This document shows positions 19,367-27,855 of a stretch of 49,506 bases of DNA, piece by piece (positions within the stretch are counted from its first letter, which is position 1; every line of letters starts with the position of its first letter). A program made the translations under genes and the position numbers. The notes beneath the pieces were generated by a model. It searched no databases. It was not told where the DNA came from and was given only the letters and a program-made list of their open reading frames with translations. Source of the DNA: Pseudomonadota bacterium. Its GTDB lineage: Bacteria > Pseudomonadota > Gammaproteobacteria > Steroidobacterales > Steroidobacteraceae. The stretch lies in the NCBI GenBank assembly GCA_023457495.1, contig JAEWLQ010000075.1, positions 1 through 49,506 on the forward strand. Direction: 5' to 3'.

Positions 19367-19500
19367 GGGGACATTCTCCGTTTCCTGGCAAACGGGGACA
19401 GACCTGGAATCTCAAGGGCAAAAGAAAACCTCGATGCGATCGCGTCCTGCGATCCGCATCGAGGTCTGTCCCCGTTTGCTAGGAAACGAGGAATGTCCCC
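19367..19500. repeat. palindromic repeat family C (GGGGACA...TGTCCCC element)
   Basis: Outer arms 19367-19405 and 19462-19500 are inverted repeats over 39 bp with 3 mismatches. A second hairpin sits inside them (CCTCGATGCG around 19429, CGCATCGAGG ending near 19464). It fills the whole space between the convergent stop codons of the esterase (19363-19365) and the oxidoreductase (19502-19504). GGGGACA-bounded palindromes are typical of REP-like elements mobilised by Y1-type (RAYT) transposases; no such transposase is in this window. Confidence 0.88.
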
Positions 19501-19501
19501 A

Positions 19502-20590
19502 TTACGCGAGGGAGATGGGGCGGCCTTTGCGGGCGGATTCGTAGATGGCCGTCAGGTACTTCACGTCGTTCAGGCCCATCTCGCCCGACACCTTCGTGGG
19601 GCGCTTGCGGATGATGCAGTCGGCGAAGTCGTCGAGCTCGACCGCGAACTGGTCGACCGGCGGCATGTTGATCTCGGTGTTGTCGCTGCGACGGCCGCGG
19701 TTGCCGCCGTAGTAGTAGGCCGGGTCGAGCCCGAACCAGCCGCGCGTGCAGGCCGCGCGGAAGTTCTGGAAGCCGTTGGCGTTGTACGTGGTCGCGCAAT
19801 TGGCGACCACGCCGCTCGGGAACTTGGTCTGCCAGATGATCGTCTCGTCGACCTCGGCGAACTTCACCGGATCGGTCTTGACCTCGGTCGCGCTGATCCA
19901 GATCGGCTGCTCACCCGTGAGCATCATGGTGGTCTGCAGGCAGTAGATGCCGACGTCCATGAGAGCGCCGCCGCCGGCGAGGTCGCGCCGCAGGCGCCAC
20001 TGCTTCGGATCGCCCGCCGCGAAGCCGAAGTTGGCGTCGATGATCTTGAGCTCACCGAGCACCTTCTCGCGCGCCAAGCGCACGCACTCGAGGTGATTCG
20101 GCTCGAACTGGCAGCGGTATCCCACGCCCAGCATCACGCCCGCCTTGTTGCAGGCGTCGATCATCTGCTGGCAGCGCTCGACCGAAATCTCCATCGGCTT
20201 CTCGCAGAACACATGTTTGCCGGCGGCCGCGGCCACCAGCGCGTCGCGCAGGTGCAGCGAGTTCGGCGTCACGACATAGACGATGTCGATGTCCTTGTTC
20301 TTCGCGATCTGGTGCATGTTGTCGTAGCTGTACACGCTCTTCGACGCCAGGCCGTATTTCTTCTGCCATTCGGCCGCCTTCGTGGGCGAACCGGTGATGA
20401 TTCCCGCGAGGCGGCAATTGGCGGTTTTTTGCAGTGCGGGCGCGATCTGGTTCGTGGACAAGCTGCCGAGTCCGCAAAGCGCCACACCGAGCTTGCGCGC
20501 CGGGGCCTGGCCGTTCGAAACACCGGTGATCAGCGGGGTGGCGGCGAGGGCGGCGGTCTGGGCAAGGAATCTGCGGCGCGCGTTCTGCAT
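19502..20590 (-). CDS. Tat-exported Gfo/Idh/MocA-family oxidoreductase (GFOR-like)
   Basis: This encodes 362 residues with a twin-arginine leader (RRRFLAQTAAL) and an Ala-rich h-region. The Rossmann nucleotide-binding strand VALCGLGSL is near 36-44. The family lysine is in the EKP motif (130-132), and DLAGGGALMDVGIYCL contains the substrate-site Asp. Exported members resembling glucose-fructose oxidoreductase carry a tightly bound NAD(P) cofactor and act on sugars in the periplasm. Here the gene lies beside the xylan-degradation genes, so a sugar or sugar-acid substrate is plausible. Its stop codon is one base from repeat family C. Confidence 0.88.
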   Translation of the reverse strand: MQNARRRFLAQTAALAATPLITGVSNGQAPARKLGVALCGLGSLSTNQIAPALQKTANCRLAGIITGSPTKAAEWQKKYGLASKSVYSYDNMHQIAKNKDIDIVYVVTPNSLHLRDALVAAAAGKHVFCEKPMEISVERCQQMIDACNKAGVMLGVGYRCQFEPNHLECVRLAREKVLGELKIIDANFGFAAGDPKQWRLRRDLAGGGALMDVGIYCLQTTMMLTGEQPIWISATEVKTDPVKFAEVDETIIWQTKFPSGVVANCATTYNANGFQNFRAACTRGWFGLDPAYYYGGNRGRRSDNTEINMPPVDQFAVELDDFADCIIRKRPTKVSGEMGLNDVKYLTAIYESARKGRPISLA

Positions 20591-20779
20591 GGTTTCGAGT
20601 CCTCAGTAAGGGTTCGCAAAGACGAGCGAGTCTAGCGTAAGAGTCGCGGCGTCATCTGCTGGACGCGGCATTCCGTTCCGGCGGATCCTGTTCGCGTCGA
20701 CGAGCCCCTCCAAGGAACCGGAGTCTGGTGGTGCGTTACTCAACGCTTGCGCCACCCCCTACGCACAGGGATGTTCGAC

Positions 20780-21625
20780 ATGATTCACGCATTCGCCAAC
20801 CGATTGTGTCGCAAGAGCTTTTTCCCCGCGACGCTGTTCGCGTTCGTGCTCGTGCTCGCGGGCTGCAGCGCCGGCAATGGCGAAGGTCTCGATACGGGCG
20901 GTCGCCCCATCGAATCGCCCGCACCCAACGATGTATTCCAGGAAATACAGAACACCATATTCACTCCCGTATGCTCGACGTGCCATTCGGGCGCGAATGC
21001 GCCGCAGGGTCTGCGCCTCGACGCGGGCAACAGCTACGCGCTGCTCGTGAACGTCGCGAGCGCCGAAGTCCCCGCGCTCATGCGCGTGAACCCCGGCAAT
21101 CCGGACCAGAGCTACCTCGTACAGAAAATCCAGGGCAACGCCGCGGTCGGTTCGCGCATGCCCGCGAACGGTCCGCCATTCTTGTCGCAGGCGCAGATCG
21201 ATCTCGTCCGCGGCTGGATTGCCGCCGGCGCGCCGCAGTCGAGCGCGCCCGCCGCGGGACTGAGCGTCACCAGTAGCGTGCCCGCTGCGGCGGAGAAAGC
21301 GCGCGCGGGTCTCGATCGGATCACCGTCGTATTCAGCGGCGAGCTCGATGCCTCGCTCGTGAACGCCAACAGTTTCGAGCTGCGTGACGCGCTCGATCAG
21401 CCGGTCGCGATCGCGACGTTCACGGTTCCGGCCGGGCGGCCGAACGTCGTCGAGCTCACGACCGCGCGGCCCCTGAGCGCAGGCAGCTATCAACTCACGG
21501 TCCGCGGCGAAGGCCCCGCGCCGCTCGCCGATATCGCCGGTCGCCGTCTCGACGGAGATCGCGACGGCGCCGCGGGCGGCGACATGCTCATTCCCTTCGA
21601 CGTCAACACAGGAGCCGCCCGATGA
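20780..21625 (+). CDS. haem-c lipoprotein with C-terminal Ig-like (Big_5-type) domain
   Basis: This 281-residue lipoprotein has a lipobox ending at Cys29 (VLAGC). One covalent haem site, CSTCH, is at 65-69. A candidate axial ligand, Met127, lies in GSRMPANGPP and is followed by the usual cytochrome helix. Residues from about 175 on (LDRITVVFSGELDASLV, then LTVRGEG) look like an SbsA/Big_5 Ig-like domain. ATG 20780 is chosen because AGGG lies 9 bases upstream; ATG 20771 and TTG 20747 are in frame. Its stop overlaps the ATG of the barrel gene (ATGA), so the two are coupled and probably work together in periplasmic electron transfer. Confidence 0.8.
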   Translation: MIHAFANRLCRKSFFPATLFAFVLVLAGCSAGNGEGLDTGGRPIESPAPNDVFQEIQNTIFTPVCSTCHSGANAPQGLRLDAGNSYALLVNVASAEVPALMRVNPGNPDQSYLVQKIQGNAAVGSRMPANGPPFLSQAQIDLVRGWIAAGAPQSSAPAAGLSVTSSVPAAAEKARAGLDRITVVFSGELDASLVNANSFELRDALDQPVAIATFTVPAGRPNVVELTTARPLSAGSYQLTVRGEGPAPLADIAGRRLDGDRDGAAGGDMLIPFDVNTGAAR

Positions 21626-22728
21626 ATCGCCTTTCGTTCACGCGGTTCGGCGCCGCGCTCGTGTTGTTCGCGCTGGCGATGTTCGCGTTCCCGGGAACCG
21701 CGCGGGCCGAGCCTTACCTCGCCGCGCAGATGGGCCTCAAGTGCGCGCAGTGCCACGTCAACCCGACCGGCGGCGGCATGCGCAGCGTCTTCGGCAACAC
21801 ATTCGCGCAGACGCAGCTGGCGGCGAAGCGCATCGGTGCGGAAGACGATCTGTGGACCGGCCAGGTGATGAAGTTCCTCTCCGTCGGCGGCAATGCACGC
21901 GCCAACTGGAACTACTCGGATGTGCCCAACCAGGGCAGCACCAACGACTTCGCGGTCGAGGAAGCGCGCGCGTATTTCGACTTCGGTGTGATCCCGAACC
22001 GCCTGTCCATCTACGTCGACCAGCGCTTCGCGCCCGGCAACGCGACCAACATGGAAGCGAACGTCCGCTACTGGTTCAAGGAGAACGAGTTCTACGTGAA
22101 GGCCGGGCGCATGTACCTGCCGTTCGGCTACCGCTTCGAGGACGACAACACCTTCGTGCGGCAGGTGTCGGGCATCAACATGCAGGCGCCGGATGAAGGC
22201 GTCGAGTTCGGCTTCGAGAAGGGACCGTGGAGCACGCAGGTCGCGTTCAGCAACGGCACCGGCGGCGCGCCCGAGGTGGACCAGGGCAAACAAGTCGTTG
22301 CCCGCACGGAGTTCGTGCACTCGGTGTGGCGCGTCGGCGCGAGCGGCGTGTTCAACGATACGGACGCCGGCAATCGCGTCGGCGCGGGACTGTTCGGTGC
22401 CGTGCGCACCGGTCCGGTCACGTGGCTGGGCGAGATCGATTACATCGACGACGACAGCATCGGCGTCGCGGGCCGAAAGCTCATGGCGTCCCTGGTCGAA
22501 GGCAACTGGAAAGTCGCCCAGGGCCACAACCTCAAGCTCGCGTTCGAGTGGTTCGAGCCGGACGACGACGTCGACGAGGACGAGCAGACGCGCGCGACAC
22601 TGCTGTACGAGTGGTCGCCTATCCAGTTCGTGCAGCTGCGCGCGGGAGTGCGCGTCTACGACGGCATTCCCCAGAACGACCTGCAGAACCGGAAACAGGC
22701 GTTCCTGCAGCTGCATGGATTCTTCTAG
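21622..22728 (+). CDS. outer-membrane beta-barrel protein with N-terminal haem-c motif
   Basis: This encodes 368 residues: a signal peptide (cleavage after ARA, residue 29), then CAQCHVNPTGGG with a CxxCH haem site at 41-45. A porin-like barrel of alternating strands follows (VEEARAYFDFGVIP, YWFKENEFYVKAGRMYLPFGYRF), ending in a terminal Phe (LHGFF) typical of outer-membrane insertion signals. The combination suggests a porin carrying its own haem on the periplasmic side. It overlaps the upstream haem lipoprotein gene by 4 bases and is only 24 bases from the methyltransferase gene, so it may be co-transcribed with the radical SAM run. Confidence 0.8.
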   Translation: MNRLSFTRFGAALVLFALAMFAFPGTARAEPYLAAQMGLKCAQCHVNPTGGGMRSVFGNTFAQTQLAAKRIGAEDDLWTGQVMKFLSVGGNARANWNYSDVPNQGSTNDFAVEEARAYFDFGVIPNRLSIYVDQRFAPGNATNMEANVRYWFKENEFYVKAGRMYLPFGYRFEDDNTFVRQVSGINMQAPDEGVEFGFEKGPWSTQVAFSNGTGGAPEVDQGKQVVARTEFVHSVWRVGASGVFNDTDAGNRVGAGLFGAVRTGPVTWLGEIDYIDDDSIGVAGRKLMASLVEGNWKVAQGHNLKLAFEWFEPDDDVDEDEQTRATLLYEWSPIQFVQLRAGVRVYDGIPQNDLQNRKQAFLQLHGFF

Positions 22729-22752
22729 CGCCGATGACCGCGGGAGCGGCAG

Positions 22753-23553
22753 ATGGAACGGGTATCGCGTCCGGACACAGCCGCATTCGATGAGACGGCG
22801 GAACGATACGACGCTCTCTTCACGGCGTCGGCGCTCGGGCGCGCGCTGCGGGATCGTGTCTGGGGACGTCTCGAGGCGGTGTTTGCCGGCCGTGGTTTGC
22901 TGCTGGATCTCGGGTGCGGCACCGGCGAGGACGCCATCCACCTGGCGCGCGCCGGCCATCGTGTGGTCGCGATCGACGTATCGACGGAGATGATCACGGT
23001 CGCCCGGCGCAAGGCAATTGCCGCCGGATGCGCCGATCGCATCGAGTTCCGCGTCGCGCCGATCGAATCGCTCGATTCGTTGCCCCGCCACCTCGTGTTC
23101 GATGGCGTTTTCTCGAACTTCGGCGCCATCAACTGCGTGGCCGATCTGCCGCGACTCGCGGCCTGCCTCGCCCACAGGCTGGCGCCCGCGGCACCGCTCC
23201 TGTTCGTGATCATGGGGCGGCACGTGCCCTGGGAGTGGGCCTGGTATCTGGCGCGCGGCGACTGGCGTCGCGCCTTTCGGCGGCTCGCGCCGGGAGGCGC
23301 CACGTGGCGCGGGCTGACCATTCGTTATCCCACGCCCGCGGAGCTTGCGCGTGCGCTCGAGCCGCAGTTCGCTGTCCGTGCGCGGGCAGCCCTGGGTTTT
23401 GCGTTGCCTCCCAGTTATGCATCCCGTTGGCTCGAGGCACGTCCGCGCACCCTCGCGGCACTCGACCGCATCGATCGCAGCCTGCAGCACGTGACTCCGT
23501 GGCTCGCCGACCACTACGTGCTGGAAGCAAAGCGCGCTGGCGGGAGTGCCTGA
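22753..23553 (+). CDS. class I SAM-dependent methyltransferase
   Basis: This 266-residue protein has motif I LDLGCGTGEDAIHLA (51-65), motif II VVAIDVS and the acidic post-motif segment FDGVFSNFGAINCV. It is a soluble Rossmann methyltransferase of the methyltransf_11/25 type. The acceptor is unknown. Its stop TGA overlaps the ATG of the next gene (TGATG), placing it first in the tightly coupled run 22753-32626. Confidence 0.85.
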   Translation: MERVSRPDTAAFDETAERYDALFTASALGRALRDRVWGRLEAVFAGRGLLLDLGCGTGEDAIHLARAGHRVVAIDVSTEMITVARRKAIAAGCADRIEFRVAPIESLDSLPRHLVFDGVFSNFGAINCVADLPRLAACLAHRLAPAAPLLFVIMGRHVPWEWAWYLARGDWRRAFRRLAPGGATWRGLTIRYPTPAELARALEPQFAVRARAALGFALPPSYASRWLEARPRTLAALDRIDRSLQHVTPWLADHYVLEAKRAGGSA

Positions 23554-24602
23554 TGACCGTCGCGACATGGACAACGCCGGAGCAGGCATCGATGCGCGCG
23601 CGGATCCATCTGCCGCTCGTCACGCTGTATCTCACCGAGCGCTGCAACTCACGCTGCATCACCTGCGACTATTGGCGGACCGGCCGGGATCACTTGTCGT
23701 TGACCGATGTGCGGCGACAGCTACCGGCCCTCGAGCGGATGGGTACCCGCCTCGTGGTTCTGTCGGGTGGCGAGCCTCTGCTCAATCCGCAATGGCGCGA
23801 GATCGCCCGCGAGCTGTCGGGCCGCGGGATGAAACTGTGGCTCTTGAGCTCGGGATTGTCCCTCGCCAAACATGCCGCGCGGGTCGCGGAGCTGTTCGAG
23901 TTCGTGACCGTCTCGCTGGATGGCGCGGATGCCGCGACATATCGGGCGATCCGCGGTCTCGACGCCTTCGGCGCGGTTTGCGCGGGCATCCGCGCGAGTG
24001 TTCACGCCGGATCGCGCGTCGGTATCCGGGTGACCCTGCAGAAGTCCAACTACCGACAGATTCACGACTTCGTGCGACTGGCGCGCGCGCTGGGTGTGAG
24101 CCAGTTGTCGTTTCTCGCCGTCGACGTGTCGAATCCGCACGCCTTCGGGCGCGACGGCGCGCAGCCCATGGGCCTTGTGCTCGATGCGGCGGAGACGGCG
24201 GAACTTGGAGAACTCATCGAAGCCATGGAGGTGGAGTTCGCCGACGAATTCGCGAGGAGGTTCATCGCCGAGCCGATGAGCAGGCTGCGTCACATTCTCG
24301 CCTACTTCGCGGCGCTCGCCGGGCGCGGAGCGTTCCCGCCGGTGCGCTGCAACGCGCCGGAATTTTCCGCGGTCGTCGGCGTGCACGGTGACGTCGCGCC
24401 GTGCTTCTTCATCGCGGGGCCCGCGCGCGGGCAGGACGCCGATCTGGAAGCGATGCTGTCGGGAGACGCCTTCCGCTCATTGCGCGCCGACATCCAGGCC
24501 GGTCGGCGACCGGAGTGCCAGCGCTGTGTCTGCTCTCTGTGGCGCGCGCCGAATGAGTGGCCGCGAGGCGTTGAAGACTTGTCCTCCGGGGCGGACGCAT
24601 GA
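23553..24602 (+). CDS. radical SAM protein with SPASM-like C-terminal cysteines
   Basis: This encodes 349 residues. The [4Fe-4S]-AdoMet motif is C31-x3-C35-x2-C38 (ERCNSRCITCDYW), followed by LSGGEPLL (70-77). Additional cysteines C266, C284, C322, C325 and C327 at the C-terminus resemble a SPASM/twitch auxiliary-cluster domain as found in peptide- and cofactor-modifying enzymes. The start is ATG 23553, one base inside the previous stop. It lies between two methyltransferase genes and overlaps the second by 4 bases. The substrate is unknown; no precursor peptide was seen nearby. Confidence 0.85.
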   Translation: MTVATWTTPEQASMRARIHLPLVTLYLTERCNSRCITCDYWRTGRDHLSLTDVRRQLPALERMGTRLVVLSGGEPLLNPQWREIARELSGRGMKLWLLSSGLSLAKHAARVAELFEFVTVSLDGADAATYRAIRGLDAFGAVCAGIRASVHAGSRVGIRVTLQKSNYRQIHDFVRLARALGVSQLSFLAVDVSNPHAFGRDGAQPMGLVLDAAETAELGELIEAMEVEFADEFARRFIAEPMSRLRHILAYFAALAGRGAFPPVRCNAPEFSAVVGVHGDVAPCFFIAGPARGQDADLEAMLSGDAFRSLRADIQAGRRPECQRCVCSLWRAPNEWPRGVEDLSSGADA

Positions 24603-25270
24603 GCGCGAGCCTCGTGAGGGAAATGTACGATCGCTGGGCAGGCGCCTACGATCCGCGTCCTCACAATCCGTTGATGCTCGCCGAACAGCAGGCGATGCAG
24701 GCGCGGCTGCCCGCATTGCGCGGCCAATGCGTGCTCGATCTCGCTTGTGGAACGGGCCGCTATTCCGCGCTCGCGGCGGCCGCGGGCGCGCGCGCCATCG
24801 TGGCCGCCGATTTCTCGATGGCGATGTTGTCGCGCGTGACGGCGGGCTTCCGGGTGCGCGCCGAGCTCACCCGGTTGCCGTTTCGCGATTCGATCTTCGA
24901 TACCGTGATCTGTGGCCTCGCGCTCGGGCATGCGCGCGACCTGGAGGTCTCCCTGCGCGAGATCGCCCGTGTCCTGAGGCCCGGTGGCGCGCTCGTGTAC
25001 TCGGACTTTCATCCCGAAGCGGCGCGGCGCGGATTGCGCCGCGGATTTCGCGACGCCCGCGGCACGCACCAGGAACTGCCCGTCGACGGGCACGAGCTCC
25101 CCCGGCACCTGGCGTGTTTGCGAACCGCCGGACTTTCGGACATCGAGCTCGTGGAGCTGCGCGCGGGCATCGAGATCACCGGCGATTTCGCCGGCGCCGC
25201 GGATTTCTATCGCACGTGGCGCGGTGTGCCGCTGGCCTTCGTCATCCGCGCCAGGCGAGGCGTTCCTTGA
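24599..25270 (+). CDS. class I SAM-dependent methyltransferase (UbiE/methyltransf_11-like)
   Basis: This encodes 223 residues with motif I VLDLACGTGRYSALAA near 44-59, the aspartate of motif II in IVAADFS and LPFRDSIFDTVICGLAL (motif IV region), then IARVLRPGGALVYSD. The N-terminal YDRWAGAYD is typical of UbiE-like small-molecule methyltransferases. It is coupled to both neighbours: ATGA with the radical SAM gene and TTGA with the amidohydrolase gene. Confidence 0.86.
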   Translation: MSASLVREMYDRWAGAYDPRPHNPLMLAEQQAMQARLPALRGQCVLDLACGTGRYSALAAAAGARAIVAADFSMAMLSRVTAGFRVRAELTRLPFRDSIFDTVICGLALGHARDLEVSLREIARVLRPGGALVYSDFHPEAARRGLRRGFRDARGTHQELPVDGHELPRHLACLRTAGLSDIELVELRAGIEITGDFAGAADFYRTWRGVPLAFVIRARRGVP

Positions 25271-26445
25271 GCGGCGCGCGCCCCATCTGTTTCGTGAATG
25301 CGCGCATGGCCGCGGGCATCGGCTCGCTGCGCGTTCGCGCCGGCCTCATCGAAGGCATCGATGTGTCGGCCGCGCGAGGCGACCGGGTGGTCGATCTCGA
25401 GGGCGACCGCCTGCTGCCGGGTCTCATCAACGCGCACGATCACCTGCAGTTCAGCAATTTCATGCGCACTCGTTTCCGGGATCGCCATGAAAACGTCGCC
25501 GAGTGGATCGCCGACGTCACGGTCGAACGCTCGCGCGACGAGCGGTTGATCGAGGCGCGGCGGCTGCCGCTCGCCGCCCGGCTGTTCGCGGGCGGCGTGA
25601 AGAACCTCCTGAGCGGCGCCACGACCGTCGCGCATCACGATGGGTTCCACGAATCGCTGGCCGCGGCGGATTTTCCCGTGCGTGTGCTGCGTTCCTGCGG
25701 CTGGGCGCATTCCCCGGCCCTGACACCCGAGCACGAGCTGCGAACCTCGCTGCGGGACACGCCGACGGACTGGCCCTGGATCGTGCATGCGGGCGAGGGC
25801 GTCGACGTGGCCGCAGCCGCCGAATTCAGCCGCCTCGAAGCGCTCGGCTGCATCGGTGCGCGGACATTGCTGGTGCACGCGCTGGGATTCGAGCCCGAGC
25901 AGTTCGAACGGCTCATGCTTGCGGGGGCGGGCGTAATCTGGTGCCCATCCTCGAACATCTATCTATTCGGCCGGACGCTCGATCCGCTGCCGCTCGCGGC
26001 TCGTGGCCGGTTGGGTCTGGGCAGCGATTCGCGCATCAGCGGCGCATGGGATCTGCTCGCGGAGCTGCGCGTCGCGCGCGAGGCCGTCCCTGCCGTCGGC
26101 CCCTGGCTCGAGGACCTGGTCACGCGCTGGAACGCGCGGCTGCTGCGCCTCGGGGACCGCGGCGTGCTGGCGCCAGGAATGCTGGCGGATCTCGTCGTGC
26201 TCCCGGCCGGTCTTTCAATGGTCGACGCGCATCGCGCGGACCTGCGGCTCGTGCTGGTGGGCGGCGATGTGCGTTATGGAGATCGCGAGTACGCGACGGC
26301 GCTGGGTGTCGTGGAGGCCTGTCTGCCCGTGCAACTAGATGGGCGCGAAAAGATTCTCGATCGGCGCGTCGTGCGTCGGCTGCGCAACAGCCGGTGGATC
26401 GAACCCGGTCTCGAGATCCCGCCGGCGGAAGAGAGGGCCGCATGA
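25267..26445 (+). CDS. amidohydrolase-superfamily protein (cytosine-deaminase/TRZ-ATZ-like)
   Basis: This encodes 392 residues if translation begins at TTG 25267, which forms a TTGA overlap with the previous stop; GTG 25294 and ATG 25306 are in-frame alternatives. All expected metal ligands are visible: H57-D-H59, H174 (VHAGEGV), H204 (LLVHALG) and D254 (LGSDSR). This pattern fits mononuclear deaminases or chlorohydrolases of the TRZ/ATZ subgroup. The substrate is likely an intermediate of the pathway encoded around it, but it cannot be named. It is unusual among glycosyltransferase/radical SAM genes. A longer in-frame reading from 24388 overlaps the methyltransferase gene and is rejected. 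Confidence 0.82.
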   Translation: MSGARPICFVNARMAAGIGSLRVRAGLIEGIDVSAARGDRVVDLEGDRLLPGLINAHDHLQFSNFMRTRFRDRHENVAEWIADVTVERSRDERLIEARRLPLAARLFAGGVKNLLSGATTVAHHDGFHESLAAADFPVRVLRSCGWAHSPALTPEHELRTSLRDTPTDWPWIVHAGEGVDVAAAAEFSRLEALGCIGARTLLVHALGFEPEQFERLMLAGAGVIWCPSSNIYLFGRTLDPLPLAARGRLGLGSDSRISGAWDLLAELRVAREAVPAVGPWLEDLVTRWNARLLRLGDRGVLAPGMLADLVVLPAGLSMVDAHRADLRLVLVGGDVRYGDREYATALGVVEACLPVQLDGREKILDRRVVRRLRNSRWIEPGLEIPPAEERAA

Positions 26446-27848
26446 GCCGGCGGAAAGTGCTGCTCTACAACCCGCGCGCGGTGTTCTACACGATGCCGCT
26501 CGCGCTGGTCGCGATCGGTTCCCAGCTCGATCCCGCCGAATACGAAGTGATCATCGTCGACGGTCGCATCGACCCGGAACCGGAAAAGACGCTGGCAGCG
26601 CATCTTCCCGACGCGCTGTGTCTCGGCGTTACCGTGCTCACCGGAGCGCCCATCGCCGATGCGCTGCGGGTCAGCCGCGCGATCAAGCAGCTTCGTCCTC
26701 GGCTTCCCGTCGTGTGGGGCGGATGGCATCCGTCGATGTTCGGCCGGGAATGTCTGCGCGAGGCCTGCGTCGATGTCACGGTGCAGGCACAGGGGGAGGC
26801 GACGTTCGAGGAGATCGTCGCGCGCCTGGCGGACGGCCGGTCACTCGCGGGTTGTCCGGGCTGCATGTATCGGGACGACGAGGGAATCACTCATGCGAAT
26901 CCGCCGCGTGCGCTGCAACCGCTCGAACGATTTCGTCCGCACGACTACTCGATGATCCCCGTCGAGCGCTACTTCGCTCTCAAGGGCCGGAGGCAACTCG
27001 ACTTCATCTCCTCCCAGGGCTGCAATTTCCGCTGCGCATTCTGCTCGGACCCTTTCGTCTACGGCCGCAAGTGGGTGGGCATCGATCCGCAAATGATGGT
27101 GGAGCGCTTGCGCGTCTTGTGGGAGCAGTATCGCTTCGACGATCTCAACTTCCAGGACGAGACCTTCTTCACTCGCCGTGAACGCGTGCGCGAGATCGCC
27201 CAGCAGGTCGTCGATGCTGGCTTGCGATTCACCTGGGCCGCGACCATGCGCGCCGACCAGGGCGTGAGACTTCCCGAGGCGGTTTGGCGGTTGTGTCGCG
27301 AATCCGGGTTGCGTCGCCTGCTGGTCGGCGTGGAATCCGGCGACCCCGAGATGCTGAAACGCATCCGGAAGGATGTTTCGCTCGAGCAGGTGTTTTGCAC
27401 CGCCGGCCGCATGCGCGACTACGGCATCGGCGGGATCTTCCCGTTCATCGTGGGTTTTCCCGAAGAGAGCGATGCGAGCGTCGCGGCGACGATCGAGGTC
27501 GCGAAGCAGTTGCGCGGCATGAGCGACGCGTTCGAGACGCCGATCTTCTATTTCAAACCCTATCCAGGCAGTGCGATCGTGACCGAGGCCGTGGCGCGCG
27601 GATTCCGGCTGCCCGACTCGCTCGCGGACTGGTCGCGTTTCGATTTCGTCGCCGGGTTGCCGGGGCCGTGGGTCTCGGCGGAGAAGTACCGGTTCATCGA
27701 ACGTTTCAAGTTCTTCCTCGATCTCGCGTCGCGCCGTCACTCGCTGCTGCGGCATCCCGCCCGGTTGCGCTGCCGGCGCAACGACTTCCGCTTCCCCATT
27801 GAAATGCACCTGCTGCGCTGGCGGATGCCTCGCGAAAGACTCTCCTGA
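26442..27848 (+). CDS. B12-binding-domain radical SAM protein (first of four)
   Basis: This 468-residue protein has an N-terminal Rossmann B12-binding-like domain (about 1-140, with VVWGGWHPS and AQGEATFEEI). The radical SAM core has C194-x3-C198-x2-C201 (GCNFRCAFC) and LLVGVESGDPEMLKRIRK. This BchE/class-B-methylase architecture typically performs C-methylation, ring closure or oxidative steps on unactivated carbons. The classical B12 His of D-x-H-x-x-G is not evident, so true cobalamin binding is uncertain. ATG 26442 overlaps the amidohydrolase stop (ATGA). The next gene starts 7 bases downstream. Confidence 0.87.
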   Translation: MSRRKVLLYNPRAVFYTMPLALVAIGSQLDPAEYEVIIVDGRIDPEPEKTLAAHLPDALCLGVTVLTGAPIADALRVSRAIKQLRPRLPVVWGGWHPSMFGRECLREACVDVTVQAQGEATFEEIVARLADGRSLAGCPGCMYRDDEGITHANPPRALQPLERFRPHDYSMIPVERYFALKGRRQLDFISSQGCNFRCAFCSDPFVYGRKWVGIDPQMMVERLRVLWEQYRFDDLNFQDETFFTRRERVREIAQQVVDAGLRFTWAATMRADQGVRLPEAVWRLCRESGLRRLLVGVESGDPEMLKRIRKDVSLEQVFCTAGRMRDYGIGGIFPFIVGFPEESDASVAATIEVAKQLRGMSDAFETPIFYFKPYPGSAIVTEAVARGFRLPDSLADWSRFDFVAGLPGPWVSAEKYRFIERFKFFLDLASRRHSLLRHPARLRCRRNDFRFPIEMHLLRWRMPRERLS

Positions 27849-27855
27849 GCGCGCC

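Noticed and set aside
24388..26445. Apparent fusion of an N-terminal segment to the amidohydrolase
   Set aside because: The first 290 codons are out of frame with the SAM methyltransferase and radical SAM genes that occupy this DNA; the real amidohydrolase starts near 25267.
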